Positions 10,418-24,700 of a stretch of 64,000 bases of DNA are shown piece by piece. Positions within the stretch are counted from its first letter, which is position 1. Every line of letters starts with the position of its first letter. The stretch covers positions 26,649,166-26,713,165 of the forward strand of contig NC_019867.2 of NCBI RefSeq assembly GCF_002234675.1, given 5' to 3'. This DNA comes from Oryzias latipes (Eukaryota > Chordata > Actinopteri > Beloniformes > Adrianichthyidae). The position numbers were made by a program, and so were the translations under genes. Under the pieces are notes generated by a model, which was not told the DNA's origin, searched no databases, and was given only the letters and a program-made list of their open reading frames with translations.

Positions 10418-12828
10418 ATAATCCGATTTTTTGATGAGTGAAATGATAAATGTAATAATAAATAATATTCCAAATTTAGGTGGTCATTTTCAATGTTTTT
10501 TGCTGACTACATAGCGAGATTTGTTTACTGTTTTGTTTTTTCAGTTTACTCAGAGGCATTTACTGTGGCTGCAGGAATTTTCAATATGCAATGCAAAGCT
10601 TGTTTCTGCATCGTAAAATGGTCAATCAGGGGTTGAGCGATTCAGACGTAGCACTACTGAAGGCTCAGGTGTGTAATGCACGGTCTGCCACTGCGATGTA
10701 TAACTTTGATGTTGTGTATGCGGTGCAAAAATGTTAAAAATATGTAATTGATGCACAAATCACTAATGAATTTCACATAAACGCCTTAATAATTATGCAC
10801 AGATCGTGTTTTATGTTGATTTACATGTTCTTTGCATGGCTTATTTGTACTGCTGGGGTTTTAACGTGATTCATTTGTGATAAAATGCCACATAAAGACC
10901 ACAATTTTTCGTACTTTTTCCGTGTATATTCACAAATGACCAATTCTCATCCGTGCACTATGTGCAATATGTGTGACAGGACTTTTCATAAACCAGGTAC
11001 CCAGAAGTTTAACATTTAGACAAATCAATAAACTACAAAAAAAACCTGTTCCATTTCAATAACAGAGTTAAGCGCTGAACAGCCCCATGTTCACAGCTCT
11101 GCAATATTTGCTTGGTTGCTGACATCCCAAAGCTTTCCTCCCATATGGAGTATGCAGTTTTAAAGCTGGCCCTGCACCAGTCCGGGTTTCCATCTATAAA
11201 CACACCGGACGGTTATTCTGATCAGCAATGACAGCTAAAGACCTTTTTAATATTGGGTTGTTTTTATTGAAGCTGACTCATGCTTCCTCACACCCTCCTG
11301 TGGTTGTGGATCCATCCGTCTTCAGATCTCGTACTCCGTTCTGTCTGGAATTTTTGAGGGGATTCTGAAAAGTCTATTCTTTTTTATTCATTTTTTTAAA
11401 GATTTGATTAAAAGCATCTTGTTTTTCCTATGTCTACTTTTTAATTCAAACTAAAATTGGTTTTAGTGTCTAGAGACAGATACATTCTGCTTTGTACAAA
11501 CACCATGAAACCAGCTAATTTTGGAAGTCTTTCCAACAAAATCTTGCTCAAATATTTTTCCATTCGTCAGACTGCATTGGGCTGACTGAGTCAAGCCTGG
11601 AGTTTTGTTTTATTGTCAGTACTTCCTACATTTATTATAGGATTAATCTTGGAGCTTTGGAATGATGTGACTACGTCGTACATATGAAGAAAAGCTCAGA
11701 GACACTTATCCATCCCCAAGCCAAGCAACTTGTTTTTTAAAACCTTTTCAATTTACTATCAGAATTTCTTCTGTAATTTCTTTTTCTTACATGACTTTTT
11801 GCACTGTGAAAGCTATCTAATGCACTGAAGGATTTATGTAAACATTTGACTTTTTAACTTAATAAAAAGGCAAATGTCACCTTGACTTATGTTGGGCAAC
11901 TTGAAACTATTGTAAAAATCTTTCAGATCAGTTCCACTGCACTGCCTTTTACTCGAGTAGATTGTGATAAAAATTCGTGACTGTGTCTGAGCAACATCGA
12001 GCTACACTTGTCTCATTACTTCCATTAAGTTTTAATAATTTAATCCACATATCTGACGGGGGTTCTTTGTTACCAATAATATTTTAAGAGGTCTTTATTC
12101 CTGTTTTAATTTAATTTCTTTACAAACATTTATTTGTTTGATTTTAAAAGGTATAATTTGAAAATCAAAAAATAGGCTTTTACTTGTTCACTCTTACCTA
12201 AGTCATTTGTGCATTTCTGTCTTTGGGGTGAGGTTGTGAAATAACAGTGAGCACAATATCAAAAGCAGTAAAATTTTAACACAAAAAACCAAAACAAACA
12301 GAAAATCTTGGAAACGTATAAATTAGAAAATGAGAGGCCTAATGGGACAATTAGCCCATTTGTTCTTATTTGTTGTGTATATATGAATAACAATATGTTT
12401 AATATTTAAAATTCTATGACTTAAATATAGTGAGATCAGGATTTTTCTTTTATCCACTTCATTTTTGAGGACTATCACTATGTTCATTTAGCTATTTTAT
12501 TTTGTGTTTTTTTAGTGAAATCAATCATTTTGAAACTTGAGTGCAGGTTTTGGTATTTGGATATGAAAAAAATAAATCCAAATTTGCTATCAGTGAAAAA
12601 AAAGAAAATTAAAAGTATTACATGCAATGTTTCTGATTAATGTCTGTACTGAAGTCGGTGACAGATTCCTTTTATCCAGATGACAACGTCTTGAGGTGGA
12701 GTCTTGGTTCATCTCAATTTCTAGGCGTTTATATCTGTATAGTAAAGCTGTTTGAAAGGCTCTCTGATCGGGGAAACCCGTTGTTTTAAGATCTGCTTGT
12801 TGTTTTTGCTCTTATAGTAGTTAGCATG

Positions 12829-13310
12829 TCATGATAGCGGGGAGCGAAAACAGACCCAGATGCTGGAACCTGGAAAGATCACGCGAGTCTTGGATATATA
12901 AAAGATTTATTGTCCAGGAGTATCATAGGAACTTGGGATGCGATGGCTGACATGGAGGAGATGGAATGTGGACCAATCGGTGAGTAGCGTTCCAGACGAA
13001 GCGTGGCGTTTTGGCGTGAAGCTGAGTCGTGGAGTTGTGGCTTGACTGGAGGGCAGGAGCTCAGAAATTACCGGACAGAAGGTAGAAGGGTGGACCCAGG
13101 TTGGCACTTGTAGAGATAGATCCTGTAGACAAGGAGGCAGAAGTGAATACACGAACGAGAGCGGATCTAGATTCAGATTATGATCACGTGACATCATGAG
13201 ACAGAGTACTGCACCACAGAGGGCAACGAACTGGCGATGAATGGTTTCTGAGTGTGGCTGTGTCTGCAGCTCACCACTACACCAGGGGATGAGACACATT
13301 TAGATAACAT
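12829..13310. repeat. Dispersed repeat beginning TGTCATGATAGCGGGG
   Basis: The left end TGTCATGATAGCGGGGAGCG, the downstream ACAGACCCAGATGC motif and a TTTATTG block parallel the element at 47677-48120 (TGTCACGGTGAGG, GGACCCAGATGCAG, TTTATTAAATG), so the two look like related families. The right end is not clear and no coding sequence is recognised. Confidence 0.4.
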
Positions 13311-14016
13311 ATTTTAAACACCTAGCTGTTTGACAGCTGTTGGTACTTAAACACAAGGAATATTCTGAGACCTTTCTATTTACAAAATCTGATGTGCTAA
13401 GTATCTGAGCTGTCACCTTTATATCTCGTTGCTGCATGACAAGCAGATGGCTGGTAACAGTGAACATCCGTCTGATGGATGAGGTTGTGTGAGCTGATTT
13501 GTGACAGCAGAGGCATCGGTGCTGCTTTGAGGCGTCATTGTAGAGATGGCATCTGAGCTGACAGAAACCGTAAACCCTTCAGCATTCATTAGGACAACAT
13601 TAGAAAACCATACCTGTCTTGAGCTGATACAAACTGGCAGTGAAGAGCACTGATGGGACTACCAGATGAAAAGAAGGAGTAAATGAGGCAGCAGGACGCT
13701 GACATGATTTTCAACTGAAGGAAAGACAATCATGAAAGTAGACTAACACAACATTAATTGCAGCTACATGATTGCATTGCAGAAGATGTGAACATTTTTT
13801 GTACACCACAGGGTCCAGCCTTTCACAAAAATGCATTCATTTAAAAGAAGTTACACAATTTGGCTGAATAGGACAAGAAGGATTATCTCTGCTATGTTTT
13901 ATTGCTATGTTTGCTATATTTTATATATATTTAACATTGATTTTTTTTAACTCATTTGAGTTTAGTTACCAGTTTTCATTTAAGATGGTCTTAGGAAGCA
14001 ACACAAAAGAGAGACA
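13311..14016. other. Intergenic DNA, nothing recognised
   Basis: AT-rich unique-looking sequence without a convincing frame or repeat boundary. Confidence 0.4.
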
Positions 14017-14227
14017 TTAACCCTTGTGCTATCCTAGGCACTGTACCATTGGGAGTTGGGTCATCTAGACCCACTAGACAGTGCTCTGAACCTTTTTTCT
14101 TTAATGATTTGATCTTCATTGGTGTCCATGGATTACATGAAATCTTTCCACCTTTTTCCACCTTTGTCATGGTAGGGAGAACACGTCAATGTAAGGGTGG
14201 GGTCATCTAAGATAGCACAAGGGTTAA
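14017..14227 (-). mobile_element. piggyBac-like MITE, copy 1 (TTAA-flanked)
   Basis: A 203-bp element (14021-14223) with terminal inverted repeats CCCTTGTGCTATC and GATAGCACAAGGG, flanked by TTAA on both sides. A TTAA target duplication and a CCC-starting terminus are the hallmark of piggyBac elements. It is in the opposite orientation to the other three copies: the AGTGGGTCTAGATGACCC-type block comes first, on the complementary strand. Confidence 0.75.
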
Positions 14228-14999
14228 ACCAACCGGTAGATTATTTCCCCGCCGTTATAGTTATTTCAGTTTACTTTAAATGAGGCCAGATGTTTTAAAG
14301 CTTAAAAGATAAGTCCTTGCATTAATAATAAATAGATCCGTTGGCAGGAAAGCTTGCACACAAATGAAAAGCGCGCAGTAAAAGAAGGTAAGAAAAAAAC
14401 CTAATTCATCCGAAATTGACAGGGACTAAAATATTTCTTGGACATTTGCGGGGGAAGTAAACAGGGTCTGCATACATGTCTTTAACCACTTCCCTTTATA
14501 TGGGTGCTCTTTAATTGACCAGAGGGTGCAGAAGTGGGCAAGCTAAAGCAGAACTACTACTAACTGGGACGTTGAGTCTATCTATCTATTGTCTTTGGGT
14601 TCATTTTGGCTCACAGTTTTTCACAGTTTCTTAAAAGAAAAAAAAAGACTTGACTCTTTGTTGTCTAGATTCATGGACAGGCCTCCAGCAGCACACGCTC
14701 ACACTTGCAAGCATGCATTCCTGCACAGGCTCACACGCTCACCTTGAGAAGAACTTGAGATCAAACTTCAGATGATTCCTGCTGTCAGGTTTGGCCATAT
14801 CTAAAGGCCGTGTGTTAAATTATGCTGAACATAAATGGACTTGTTCTAAGGTCACCAAGACAACGTGATGCCATGAACATGAAACAGCGCAGTTGTTTTT
14901 GCTGTCTGTGATGCACTTCCAGACCAGCTGCACTCACTGAAACAGTCATTAAGGGTACATTCAGACTGGAAAAGCTGTTTGGTTCCGGACCCAGTCTGC

Positions 15000-15200
15000 T
15001 TAACCCTTGTGCTGTCTTAGATGACCCCACCCTTGCATTGATGTGTTCTCCCTACCATGACAAAGGTGGAAAAAGGTGGAAAGATTTCATGTAATCCATG
15101 GACACCAGTGAAGATCACAAATAATTGAAGAAAAAAGGTTCAGCGCACTGTCTAGTGGGTCTAGATGACCCAACTCCCAATGTTCAAGTGCCTAGGATAG
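15000..15200 (+). mobile_element. piggyBac-like MITE, copy 2 (3' end lost)
   Basis: The left TTAACCCTTGTGCTGTC terminus and body match copies 3 and 4, but the sequence departs after CCTAGGATAG at 15200, so the last 13 or so bases of the right terminus and its TTAA are missing. Confidence 0.7.
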
Positions 15201-15633
15201 ACACCCAGCCAAAATTAGGCAGTGTCTGTGCTGTAAACCTCATCCTCAGAGTGGAGTCTGACGTGATTTCAATAAATTGATCCTCCTGGGCAGAGCTCTA
15301 ATCAGCAGGTGCTGCTGCGTTAAAGTCTCATATTTAACATGGTTGTCTGGGAAATATTTGAGAAAGAATCCTCGCAGGGAAGACGTGTACAAAGTGAATG
15401 ATCCTTTATACAAAGTATAAATAAATAAAATAAAGATCACTGACTTTGTATGTTCTCAAACCGTGAGGCACGCCACCCTGGGGGGTGGGGGGGGGCATTT
15501 CATCCATTGTATGCATTTCTCCATTCTTTGACAAATTTAATCACAGTTGCAAAAAAAGGCAGGTGCAGGTATCCAATCCGTACCAGGTTGCATGAGCAAA
15601 ATGCGTCTAAGTCCGGTAGCATTATTTGTTCTT

Positions 15634-15846
15634 TTAACCCTCGTGCTATCTTAGATGACCCCACCCTTACATTGATGTGTTCTCCCTAGCATGACAAAGG
15701 TGGATAAAGGTGGAAAGATTTCATATAATCCATGGACAGCAGTGAGGTTCACAATTCATTGAAGAAAAAAGGTTCAGAGCACTGTCTAGTGGGTCTAAAT
15801 GACCCAACTCCCAACGTTCAAGTGCCTAGGATAGCACAAGGGTTAA
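15634..15846 (+). mobile_element. piggyBac-like MITE, copy 3 (both TTAA sites present)
   Basis: Element at 15638-15842 (205 bp) with CCCTCGTGCTATC and GATAGCACAAGGG ends and TTAA on both flanks. Its internal sequence is nearly identical to copy 2, which lies about 430 bases to the left in the same orientation. Confidence 0.75.
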
Positions 15847-16760
15847 TTTGGTCTGGATTGAGCTCTGAACCTTGTGTTTGGTCTGTATTCAGACTGCTAT
15901 CAAGCAGCCTTTTCTTATTCGAACCAAAGGTAGTAAACAAAACTATGTGAATAGAAATCTCTTCACTAATTGGTCAAGTATTACGAGGGCGGAGAAAAGC
16001 AACTAGAGACAGAAATTATGGAAGTTCTGCCCTTTGCAGTTGTTGTCAGGATAGTTCTTTCAAACTTTATATTTTGATGACCAATAGTCTGCATCAACGT
16101 CTGGCCCAACATATTTTACTTCCTTTTTTGGCCCGGTGCAGGTAAGTGTTTATGACATATCGATTGTCCGGAAAGAGTGAGAAGCAGTGTGTATCAAGTT
16201 AAAACTTGTTTGTCCGAACACATTTCAATGGCTTGCTGTGTTTCATCGTTGTGGCGTTATGGCATTGTTTTGAGAGGACAAGCTTTAAAATGACATCACA
16301 GCAGCGCCTGACACAGAAAAGCATGTAAGACACATTTTCAGCTGTGTTAAAATAAATGTTCTTACAAATAACAGTCAGACCCTTTTTCCCATTTTAATAA
16401 CTCGTCAATTGTTGCTTGACATTTGTCCGCAGCTCATCTGCTCCTTCATTCCAACTATTTAGATCATCTGACCACCAGCTACGGTGGCCATTTTGGTCCA
16501 GTTGTCCTACTTCGAGGACAAATTGCACTTAGACTGAGGAAACTCAGAACAAACTCAGTCCGATTGGAAACGAACTGAGACCACCTCGAAAGATGGGTCA
16601 GTGAGCAGCTCCTGGTCCTGGATCAGGGACCGCTTGGGTGCATTCAGACTGAAAATTGTCCTGGAAACAAACTCTGGTTCACTTTAAATTTTAGATATCT
16701 GAATAAGAAATTGACCAGAAACATCTCAGTTTTAAATAAACCAAGACCAAAAATCTTTTC
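15847..16760. other. Intergenic DNA left of the death-receptor gene
   Basis: No gene is recognised. It contains a few terms seen elsewhere as repeats ('GCATTCAGACTG', twice) but no clean element boundary. Confidence 0.35.
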
Positions 16761-16762
16761 TT

Positions 16763-16768
16763 TTTATT
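16763..16768 (-). terminator. Candidate distal poly(A) signal of the death-receptor gene
   Basis: This is the nearest canonical minus-strand AATAAA downstream of the stop codon at 18736, about 2 kb away. Variant ATTAAA hexamers occur closer (17417-17422, 17046-17051). The repeat-poor AT-rich stretch 16770-18735 is therefore a plausible long 3' UTR, but this is not demonstrated. Confidence 0.25.
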
Positions 16769-18735
16769 TTTAGCATTCATTTTACAAGATATTTCTATTT
16801 GTATAGACGTTTGGGGGGGTAAATAAATCAAAATCACATCCACTTTAAATACTTTGAAATAGAGCAATATGAATTAAACTAGAAATTAGAGAGAATAGGA
16901 ATATATTAAAAAGTAGGTGTACCGGGTGTAGTAATGAAATTGGAGGTCTTTAATACCTCTCACCCCATTTCAGATGTTTTTTTTCACTTCTTTTTCAGTC
17001 CCATAAAGTATTCGTTCAAAACAAAATGTCTTTTAGTGTGTTTTTTTAATTTTACAAAAAGAATTACAATGTGGAGGCTCAATCCTTCAAAGTATTCTAC
17101 ATCTGCACTTAAAAAAATAAAATAAAAATCAAACGTACAAATTACACATTAGCATTCAGTTTTCAGTTAAAAAAAAAAAAGGAAAGTTTGTTCTGGTTTG
17201 ATTGTACAATTGGATTCAACACAGGAAGTCCTTTGCTAAGGCAACCAAAAAAAAAAACTATAACTTCAGTAGCAATGAATAGTTGAATCTCTAAAATAAA
17301 GAAAAGCGAGACATGTCTTCACTATTTTTTTTATAAATTCACATTTAAATGTCTTGGAACACAAAACATCACTCCAGTTATATTAGTTAAAGCAAATGAA
17401 TAAATAAAAAAAAACATTTAATTAAGTCAAGTTAATGAGAAACTGAACAAAACATGTTCAACCTCAGTACCAACATCAAAATGAAATTTGTGCAGATCAT
17501 GAAATGAGTGTGAAAATGTAACTATATCCACTTTTCAAAAAGCAGTGCAACATTCTGGGTACATTTAAAGAACAGCAGTTATTTGGTTTAAAACATTTCA
17601 ATAAATAGTCATTACTGTCCCGCAAGGATTTGGCTTTCGTGTTTCTGTCATCTGTACGAAGACGAAAAAGGTGATCTCATAAATACCATATAAAATACAT
17701 CGTTTCAAAAAAAGTGAATAAATGAGCTTGGATTCTGGAAAGATATAAGGTTCTTCTGCTTCTTTAACGGAACCAACACTGATGGAAAAGCTTTGGCTGA
17801 AACGTGCAGCAGCCTAACAGAAAGAGGCAGTGGAAGTAGCAAAACCCCTCAGTGCTTTTAACCAAATACACGAGACAGCTACTCGAAATAGTTTTTTTAG
17901 TGTAGTAAAACATCTCAGCGCATTGTGAGTTATGTTCTCACAATATGCAACTGTTCAGACAAAAGGATGGAAAAACAAACAAACACTTTCCTGAGATTTC
18001 AGTGACAGTTCATACCTTTAGTAAAACACAAGTAAGCCTCATTCCTTTTCACAGTGGTCTTTGGACAGTGTAGTTTGCAGAAATTCCTTCTGCTAGGTAT
18101 GTCTAAATTCCAATCTCTTCTTTAAGCTACAACAAGTGTGAGCATTTCAACTGTAAACTTGTGCTTTTTGCAAAATGAGGAAGGGCACCACATACTATAA
18201 AAATGGGATTACCATTTGTGTTGGGACTTTCCATGGCGGCAGTTGGCCACATTAACCACCAAAACTTCTGTTTCAGGTTCATCGAAGCCGCCTGTTCTTC
18301 AGCGTGATCCTGCAGTTTCTCATATCAGGCGAAAGCTTCCGCCTGACTGTCAGGTTTTTCCTGTCTGACGTTTTCAGACTCAGAAAACAAATGACTCATA
18401 GAGCAACATATCACAGATGTTTGCAAACTGCTTCTGACTGGAGGAAGGAAATCCTTGATGCAAAACACAACTCGTGGATCATAAACTATTGAAACTATTC
18501 AATAATAGAGCACTATTAGCACTGAACATTGAAAGTAAAGCTTGGAAAGCCACAATGTAATAATTGAAAGTACTGGTCAGGTTACAAACGAGGACAAAAG
18601 AACTGTGGTGCAGGCAGACAAAGGTCTGACAAAAATGCTCACATTTTCTCCCCAAAAAAGGCCTTTTTGCCTGATCTGGATGGTTCTTTGTGATGTTCTC
18701 CAAGTCGCTTTCATGTGATGCAGTGGGGTTCACCC

Positions 18736-21700
18736 TTAGACTTCATCTTTGGACTCGGTGCAGTACTGACCGTTGTCAAGAACCTTCTTCATGATCTTCT
18801 CAGCTGTTCTCTTCTGGTTTAGCTCAACCAACACTTTAAGCAGTTCATTTAAATTGGCTTTTTTGCCTTCTCGCTCCACCCAGGAGTTCAGGAGCTCGTG
18901 AATTTTGTCTTCGTAAAGAAGGTTGTCTTTGCTTTTGATCGCGTTGTCCGAGAAGTCGAGGCGGCGGAAGAACTTCTTGTGAAAATCCACGTCCAGTTCT
19001 TCAAACAACTCAAAGCAACTTCGGAGAGACTGTTCACCTGCAAACAAAATATAGATCTATATTTCAAGATGAAACTAAAGACTTTTCCGGTTGAATTTCA
19101 TTTTTCATATTGTTACAAATTCATTTGCACTGAACTGAAAAGGGTAAAGCACTCTACCATTCACGGGAATGAGTGTTGGGAGTTGCTCTTCTTCCTGTAA
19201 CATCAGAAAAATAATGCTCATTTAGGTTTAATTGACTCTTTTTGTTCTGTTTACTCTGAACTGAAAACTGAAATCAACTGCACTTCACAAATAATCAATA
19301 TATGAACATATGAACATTCCTAAAAATCCTGTATGAGTTGCTCTGTGTAAAAATTGAGCTCTGGAGGAAATGTTCCACTGCTAAATACTGCCACCTACTG
19401 TGGAGGGATTATCCAACAGAGGTTTGAAGCTTGAATGGTGGACGGGGTCTTGTTTTTTTCTGTGTGGGGTCGCTGCAGGCTTAAAATAGACTAAAGATGT
19501 GCCAGATCAGATTTTTTTTACATAGTACTGGGTGCCAAAAAAAGACATTTCAAAAGACGGGAGACAAGAAAGAAGATTGTTTAGACGCAAAATGGATTTC
19601 CAACTTCACATAACTGAATTGAATACAGTTGTAATGATTGTTTCTCCCCTGTTTAGATAAAAGACTCCAGGTGAATCAACAAAGTACAAAAGTACTTTTT
19701 ACCGTTTTAAGTGGTTCAGATTATTGCCTCCATTTATTTAAAAGGGTAATTATTTTGCACCAGTGTGGAAATACAGAGAAGTCTTGTCTTCCTACTGTTA
19801 TTAAGAACTTTAATTTTATCATCTAGTATGTCTAATTCAAACACAAACAATTTTCCCAAGTTTATGCAACGTGTTTGCTAAGTATCAGCAGATAAAACAG
19901 ATCTCATGCTGCGATGAAAAAGCTTTGTTCAGATTTTCTCAACATTTTCCCCCCAGATATTGGAGGGCAGGTTCAACTAGCAGTGAATGTTTTTCTTAAT
20001 ACCGCTGTGAAAATCTGCTTACCGATAGCAAAATCAGAGCTGCGCTGCTGCCTCTGCCACCGCAATTCTGGAAGAAAACGTGGAACAGAAAATCAACTAT
20101 TTATGGGTGTCTTAAGGTAGAAATGATTCAAACAAAACCCATTTTGAATTAGGATTTCCTGTCAGGCGATTTGCTTTGCTGCCAAAATTTTCAACGAGTT
20201 ACTCACCTCCTCCGATTTTGCAACTGTAGGAGAGGCTTGGGAAGAGCCTGAACACAGGAAAAAAAGAAAAGGTGAATCACTTGGAAAGAAGGAATCCCCT
20301 AAAGCCCCAGACAGAAAGCAATTTTACCTTGTGTGACTTCAGTTAACTTTTATGAAAGGCAAAGTATTCTTCCTATCATTATGTTCGATTGGTTACTGTG
20401 ACACCTGGTTAAACCCGCCAGAGCTTTTCATTTACAAACATGGATCTATCTTCTTCACCATTTCTGCCCCTTTTTTTATCCCTGAACTCCAGACATTCAA
20501 AATCAAAGTCTCAGCATCCACATAGAAATGCATACGGCTCATTTAAGTTGTTGCTGTTTTCAATTGTTTTCGTTCCTGAACGGTTTTGGTGTGTACTTTA
20601 TTAATTACTTATTTTTGTATTAAAAAAGAAAAAGAAAAGATTTTTTTACATGTTTTTTTACAGTTGATCACATGTTTTTTTACACTTTCGCAACTGTATT
20701 TATTTAATATTTATGTATTTATTTAATATGAATGTCATTTTTGATGTCTTTTTTGGATGTCATTTCTGAACGTCGTTGTTGCTGCCACAGATAAATGAAT
20801 TTCCCCAATGTGGGATTAATAAAGTCATCTTAACTAAACTAACTCACTATAAAAGACTATAATTATTCAGGCTTAATCAATTAACTAACTACTCAAGCTT
20901 CATCAGCACCAATTAGGAAACTCAAAGAGTCTGTTTTCACTGTCCTCCCATCTGTACTCTTCAGACTCCTGTAATTTTAGAGTCAAATTTCTGTCCATCC
21001 TTCTCTCCTCCACTCTACTTCCCTCACTCTCAGGCTGTCAGATTCCCAATACTTCTGCAATCTCAGACGTCATCTACAAATCCAGATCCTCCACATTTCA
21101 GCAGAATCCCGTCCTTACAGCATTAGTCACTCATCTCTATCTACTGGCACTGTTCTAGAGTTGGGTTTGTTTATTTACATCTAATAAAGGACATTAAAAA
21201 AGAAAATAGAGTGTATTATTGAAAGGAAAATAGTCAGAAAGTTAAAATATAGGTGCTTAGTCAATATGTCGAATGTAAACAATTTTAAAATAAAGTGTTC
21301 CCTCACTGTATTGCGATGCACCTTTTACTATCTCACTAATCTTTAGTACAATTTTATATGCTTTTTTTTAACAGCACATTGTGTTCTTTGTTCTGATTGG
21401 CTGTAAAACATTATCAATCAATCTCCTCTGTGCTGCCTCTCCTTTACAATTTTTGATCGCAGTCAGTTTTCATTCTCTAATATTAGACTAATTCTTGAAC
21501 TTTTTGAGAGTTTAAGCAAGAGAGAAAGATGCGAAACTGTTCATCTATGCTTGAGAAAAATGGGCACCAGCGGGCACCACATGCTTTCACCGAGGCATCT
21601 GATTGGTCAGTTTGTAACTTGAAGAACATGCGCTACAGAAAAAATAATTACAAACAAAATAGACTTAGCAAGAACATGTTAAAATCAAAGTATCAGAGCA

Positions 21701-24700
21701 AGAATGGCTACCCTCACAAGTAACAAAGTAATATATATAACCTGAGGGGGGAGGGGTAACTCAGTCCAGTTCCTTTATACAGTCAATGATCCTGATGCAT
21801 TATTTGACAAAATGCCAGTCAAGAATTGGAAAAATTTCAGTGTTAGCCTCTTTGCCTTTTGGCTGTAACGTTTAAAGTTTGCCTGAATGAATCATCTGCA
21901 ATATTTCCATGATTGATAGGATGTTCTTAACCTGACACAACGCTCTGCATTTACCTGGACTGGCACACAAAAACATTATAATGTGCTCCCTTTATTTGTC
22001 AGGGACACATCACACCACAACTGGTGGTAAAGAAAAAAGCTGTTTTTTCTTATGGTGTGGGTCTTCTACTTCCATGGAAGGGAAATCTGAAAACTGCAAC
22101 ATTTAATCCAAATGTCTTTTGAATCTTAGATTCATCCTTCCTTTGTTGGAACTTATTTTTCTGGGTTTTGCCTTTGTCGATGATTCACTGCTGCATGCCT
22201 CAAAGTGAGAGTGAGTGTGCACCTGGAAACCTGGAATGTTTTTTTGTATTTTCATTTGTTGTGATGAGACAAACAGGAACTACTGGGAAATTCAGTCACG
22301 CCACGGGTTATGTTAAACTGTTGACAACTTTCTATTCATTTCGTCATGAGCTGTTTTGAATTGAATGGGTGCTGCTGACATCTTACATAGGTGTCCTGTG
22401 AGTCTAACGCACTCAACACTTTTGTATCAATAAAAAAAGAAAATAAAGTTTTAATTCTTTTGCAATTTGTCTGCAAAGACAGGTTTTAAGTTACAATTGA
22501 TTACCTCTACATACCTCTACATCCACATTTCTTCTTGTATTTGAGAAATATTCCTCCAGCAACCAAAAATAATACAACAGGTATCACGCAGAGGACAAAA
22601 AATACAGCATCTGAAAAGAAAAAGATGTATACATAAGTTACATCAAAATAAATCTGCACACCTCTCTGTGCGCCAAAGCGTCATTCAAAACGTTACCTAA
22701 GGAGGATCCTGGCTTCAGTGGGATTTTCTTGCACACGGTGTTGCTGGTAAATGTGCAGTTCCTCACTATCTCCTCATCACTCTTACACCTATTTTGATGG
22801 CAGGAAAAAGTGCAAAATGTTAATAAAACTAGGCGGTTCTTACAGCTGTCCACAAAAACCCTCGCACTTACGTCAAACACTTCCTGCAGACTTCACATGC
22901 CTCTTCAGGGTTACAAAACCTTCCTGCTTTGCATCGACATTTAGTGTTCTGGGTGTTGGTGCATTGCTCGGCTACTTCCTGATCTGAGAAAGACACTCAA
23001 TGGTTTATGCGGATTCACTCAAAAGAAAACAACATAAGGCTGTCATAGAGAATTACCTGGACCACACTTTGCACAGTCAACGCATTTTTGTAAATGGTTG
23101 TCATGTTCGGTGAACGTTCCGTAGTCGCATTCTTCACATGTGCCCCTCTGTCCTGCAGCGGTGCAAGACGATTTCACAAAGGTGCCTAAAACACATGAGC
23201 ACGAATATTAACAGCTGTTTATCGATACAAACACCAAAAATTGGAGGAGTCAAGAGCATCACTTCAATATACATGGAAAATTACTTTTTCCATTTAAAAA
23301 GCTGATGTAACTCTTACGGCTTGTTATTGCCAATAATTTCCAGAATCTGATTTGATTCACCAAAGCCTGGATCGATTCTTTCAATCCACTCGAATCGATC
23401 CAATTCAAATTTGAATTTACAGTTTACACATTTAGACATATTTGTAAAGAAATACATTAATAACCTTATATGTTTTGAAGATATTCATATTAATCTGATA
23501 CAATACACATACTGTAAAATGTATCCGTGAAATAATAAACCAATGAGATTGCTAACATCATACAGAGTTAAATGGTTTCCTAAAACAAAACGAAAGGCAT
23601 AAAAGATTGCCATCTACTTTCATGGATCGTTTATTGCTTTATTAAGCTTGAATTGATTTAGATCGATTAATCGATTCCATCAACCACACTCCAGTAACAA
23701 TCCATTGACCTTCTCTTCTCAGATGTTTTGTTCTATCCTAAGATTGTCTTATAGTCACCAAACTCAATTATGAACATTCATGTATGTTATATAAGCAGCA
23801 CTGCTATGATGGGACAAGTTGGTATATTCTTCTCATGTGTAAAATGCCCTCCAAGTCCCAGGCACTAGAAACTGGGAGGATTTTGCTGTTTAAGTATCTC
23901 ACATAAATAAGTAGATATGATATATCTCACACAGTAAAGAATTTCATATTGGAATAGAAAAAACAACGTGGAGAAAAAAAGAAGGAAAACAATCTGTCTG
24001 AAAATTAAAAATACAATCGTTAAGACCCTCATGACCTAAAAAGGACACCCTTAATTTCCCTCACAAAAAAAAAAAGGAAAAGAAAAATTATACAAGATAG
24101 TCAATAAAGTTAGCCCAATCAGATTTTTTGCCCCTGATCCAATTCAGAGTCATTTGATTTAGAGTATTTGTTGATGCAGAGTCCTCCTGATCCAATAATT
24201 TTGAAACACATTTAAAAAACAAAACCAGGTTGGTCCCTATTTTTATTTTAGTCTCCTAATTTTATAATTTAATACCTAAATAGTGCACTTCTCTGAAGTA
24301 GCTTGAACAAGCAAGCAAAAATGGTGCAACTATCAGCTAGAAAAAAATAGTTAACTATTCAATAGTAAAAATAGGTGCTCATCAGTCATGTGAGGCAGTT
24401 TGGTGACTCATTCATTTTGATCAAACAGCCGCACAGCACTGAGATGGCTCAACCAAAGTGACTAATGATAAATGTTTGAATAAAGACAGAGGAAATATGT
24501 TCCTACTAGTTTTATTGGATCCCAGTGGGTCATTTGATACAGTTGACCACACTAGATTACTTTAGTGACTGGAAAGCTGGGTGGGTCTCAAAGGGGCAAT
24601 ACTAGACTGGTTCAAAACATACTTGGGACAACAGGAACCATTTTGTGTCGATCGGTAACTTCACATCTGAGCCAACAGAAGCTGCATATGGAGTTCCCCA

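Noticed and set aside
20020..20065. Possible small exon in intron 7 of the death receptor (CAG acceptor and GTAAGC donor)
   Set aside because: Inserting it would add 17 bases and break the frame between exons 7 and 8, which join cleanly without it.
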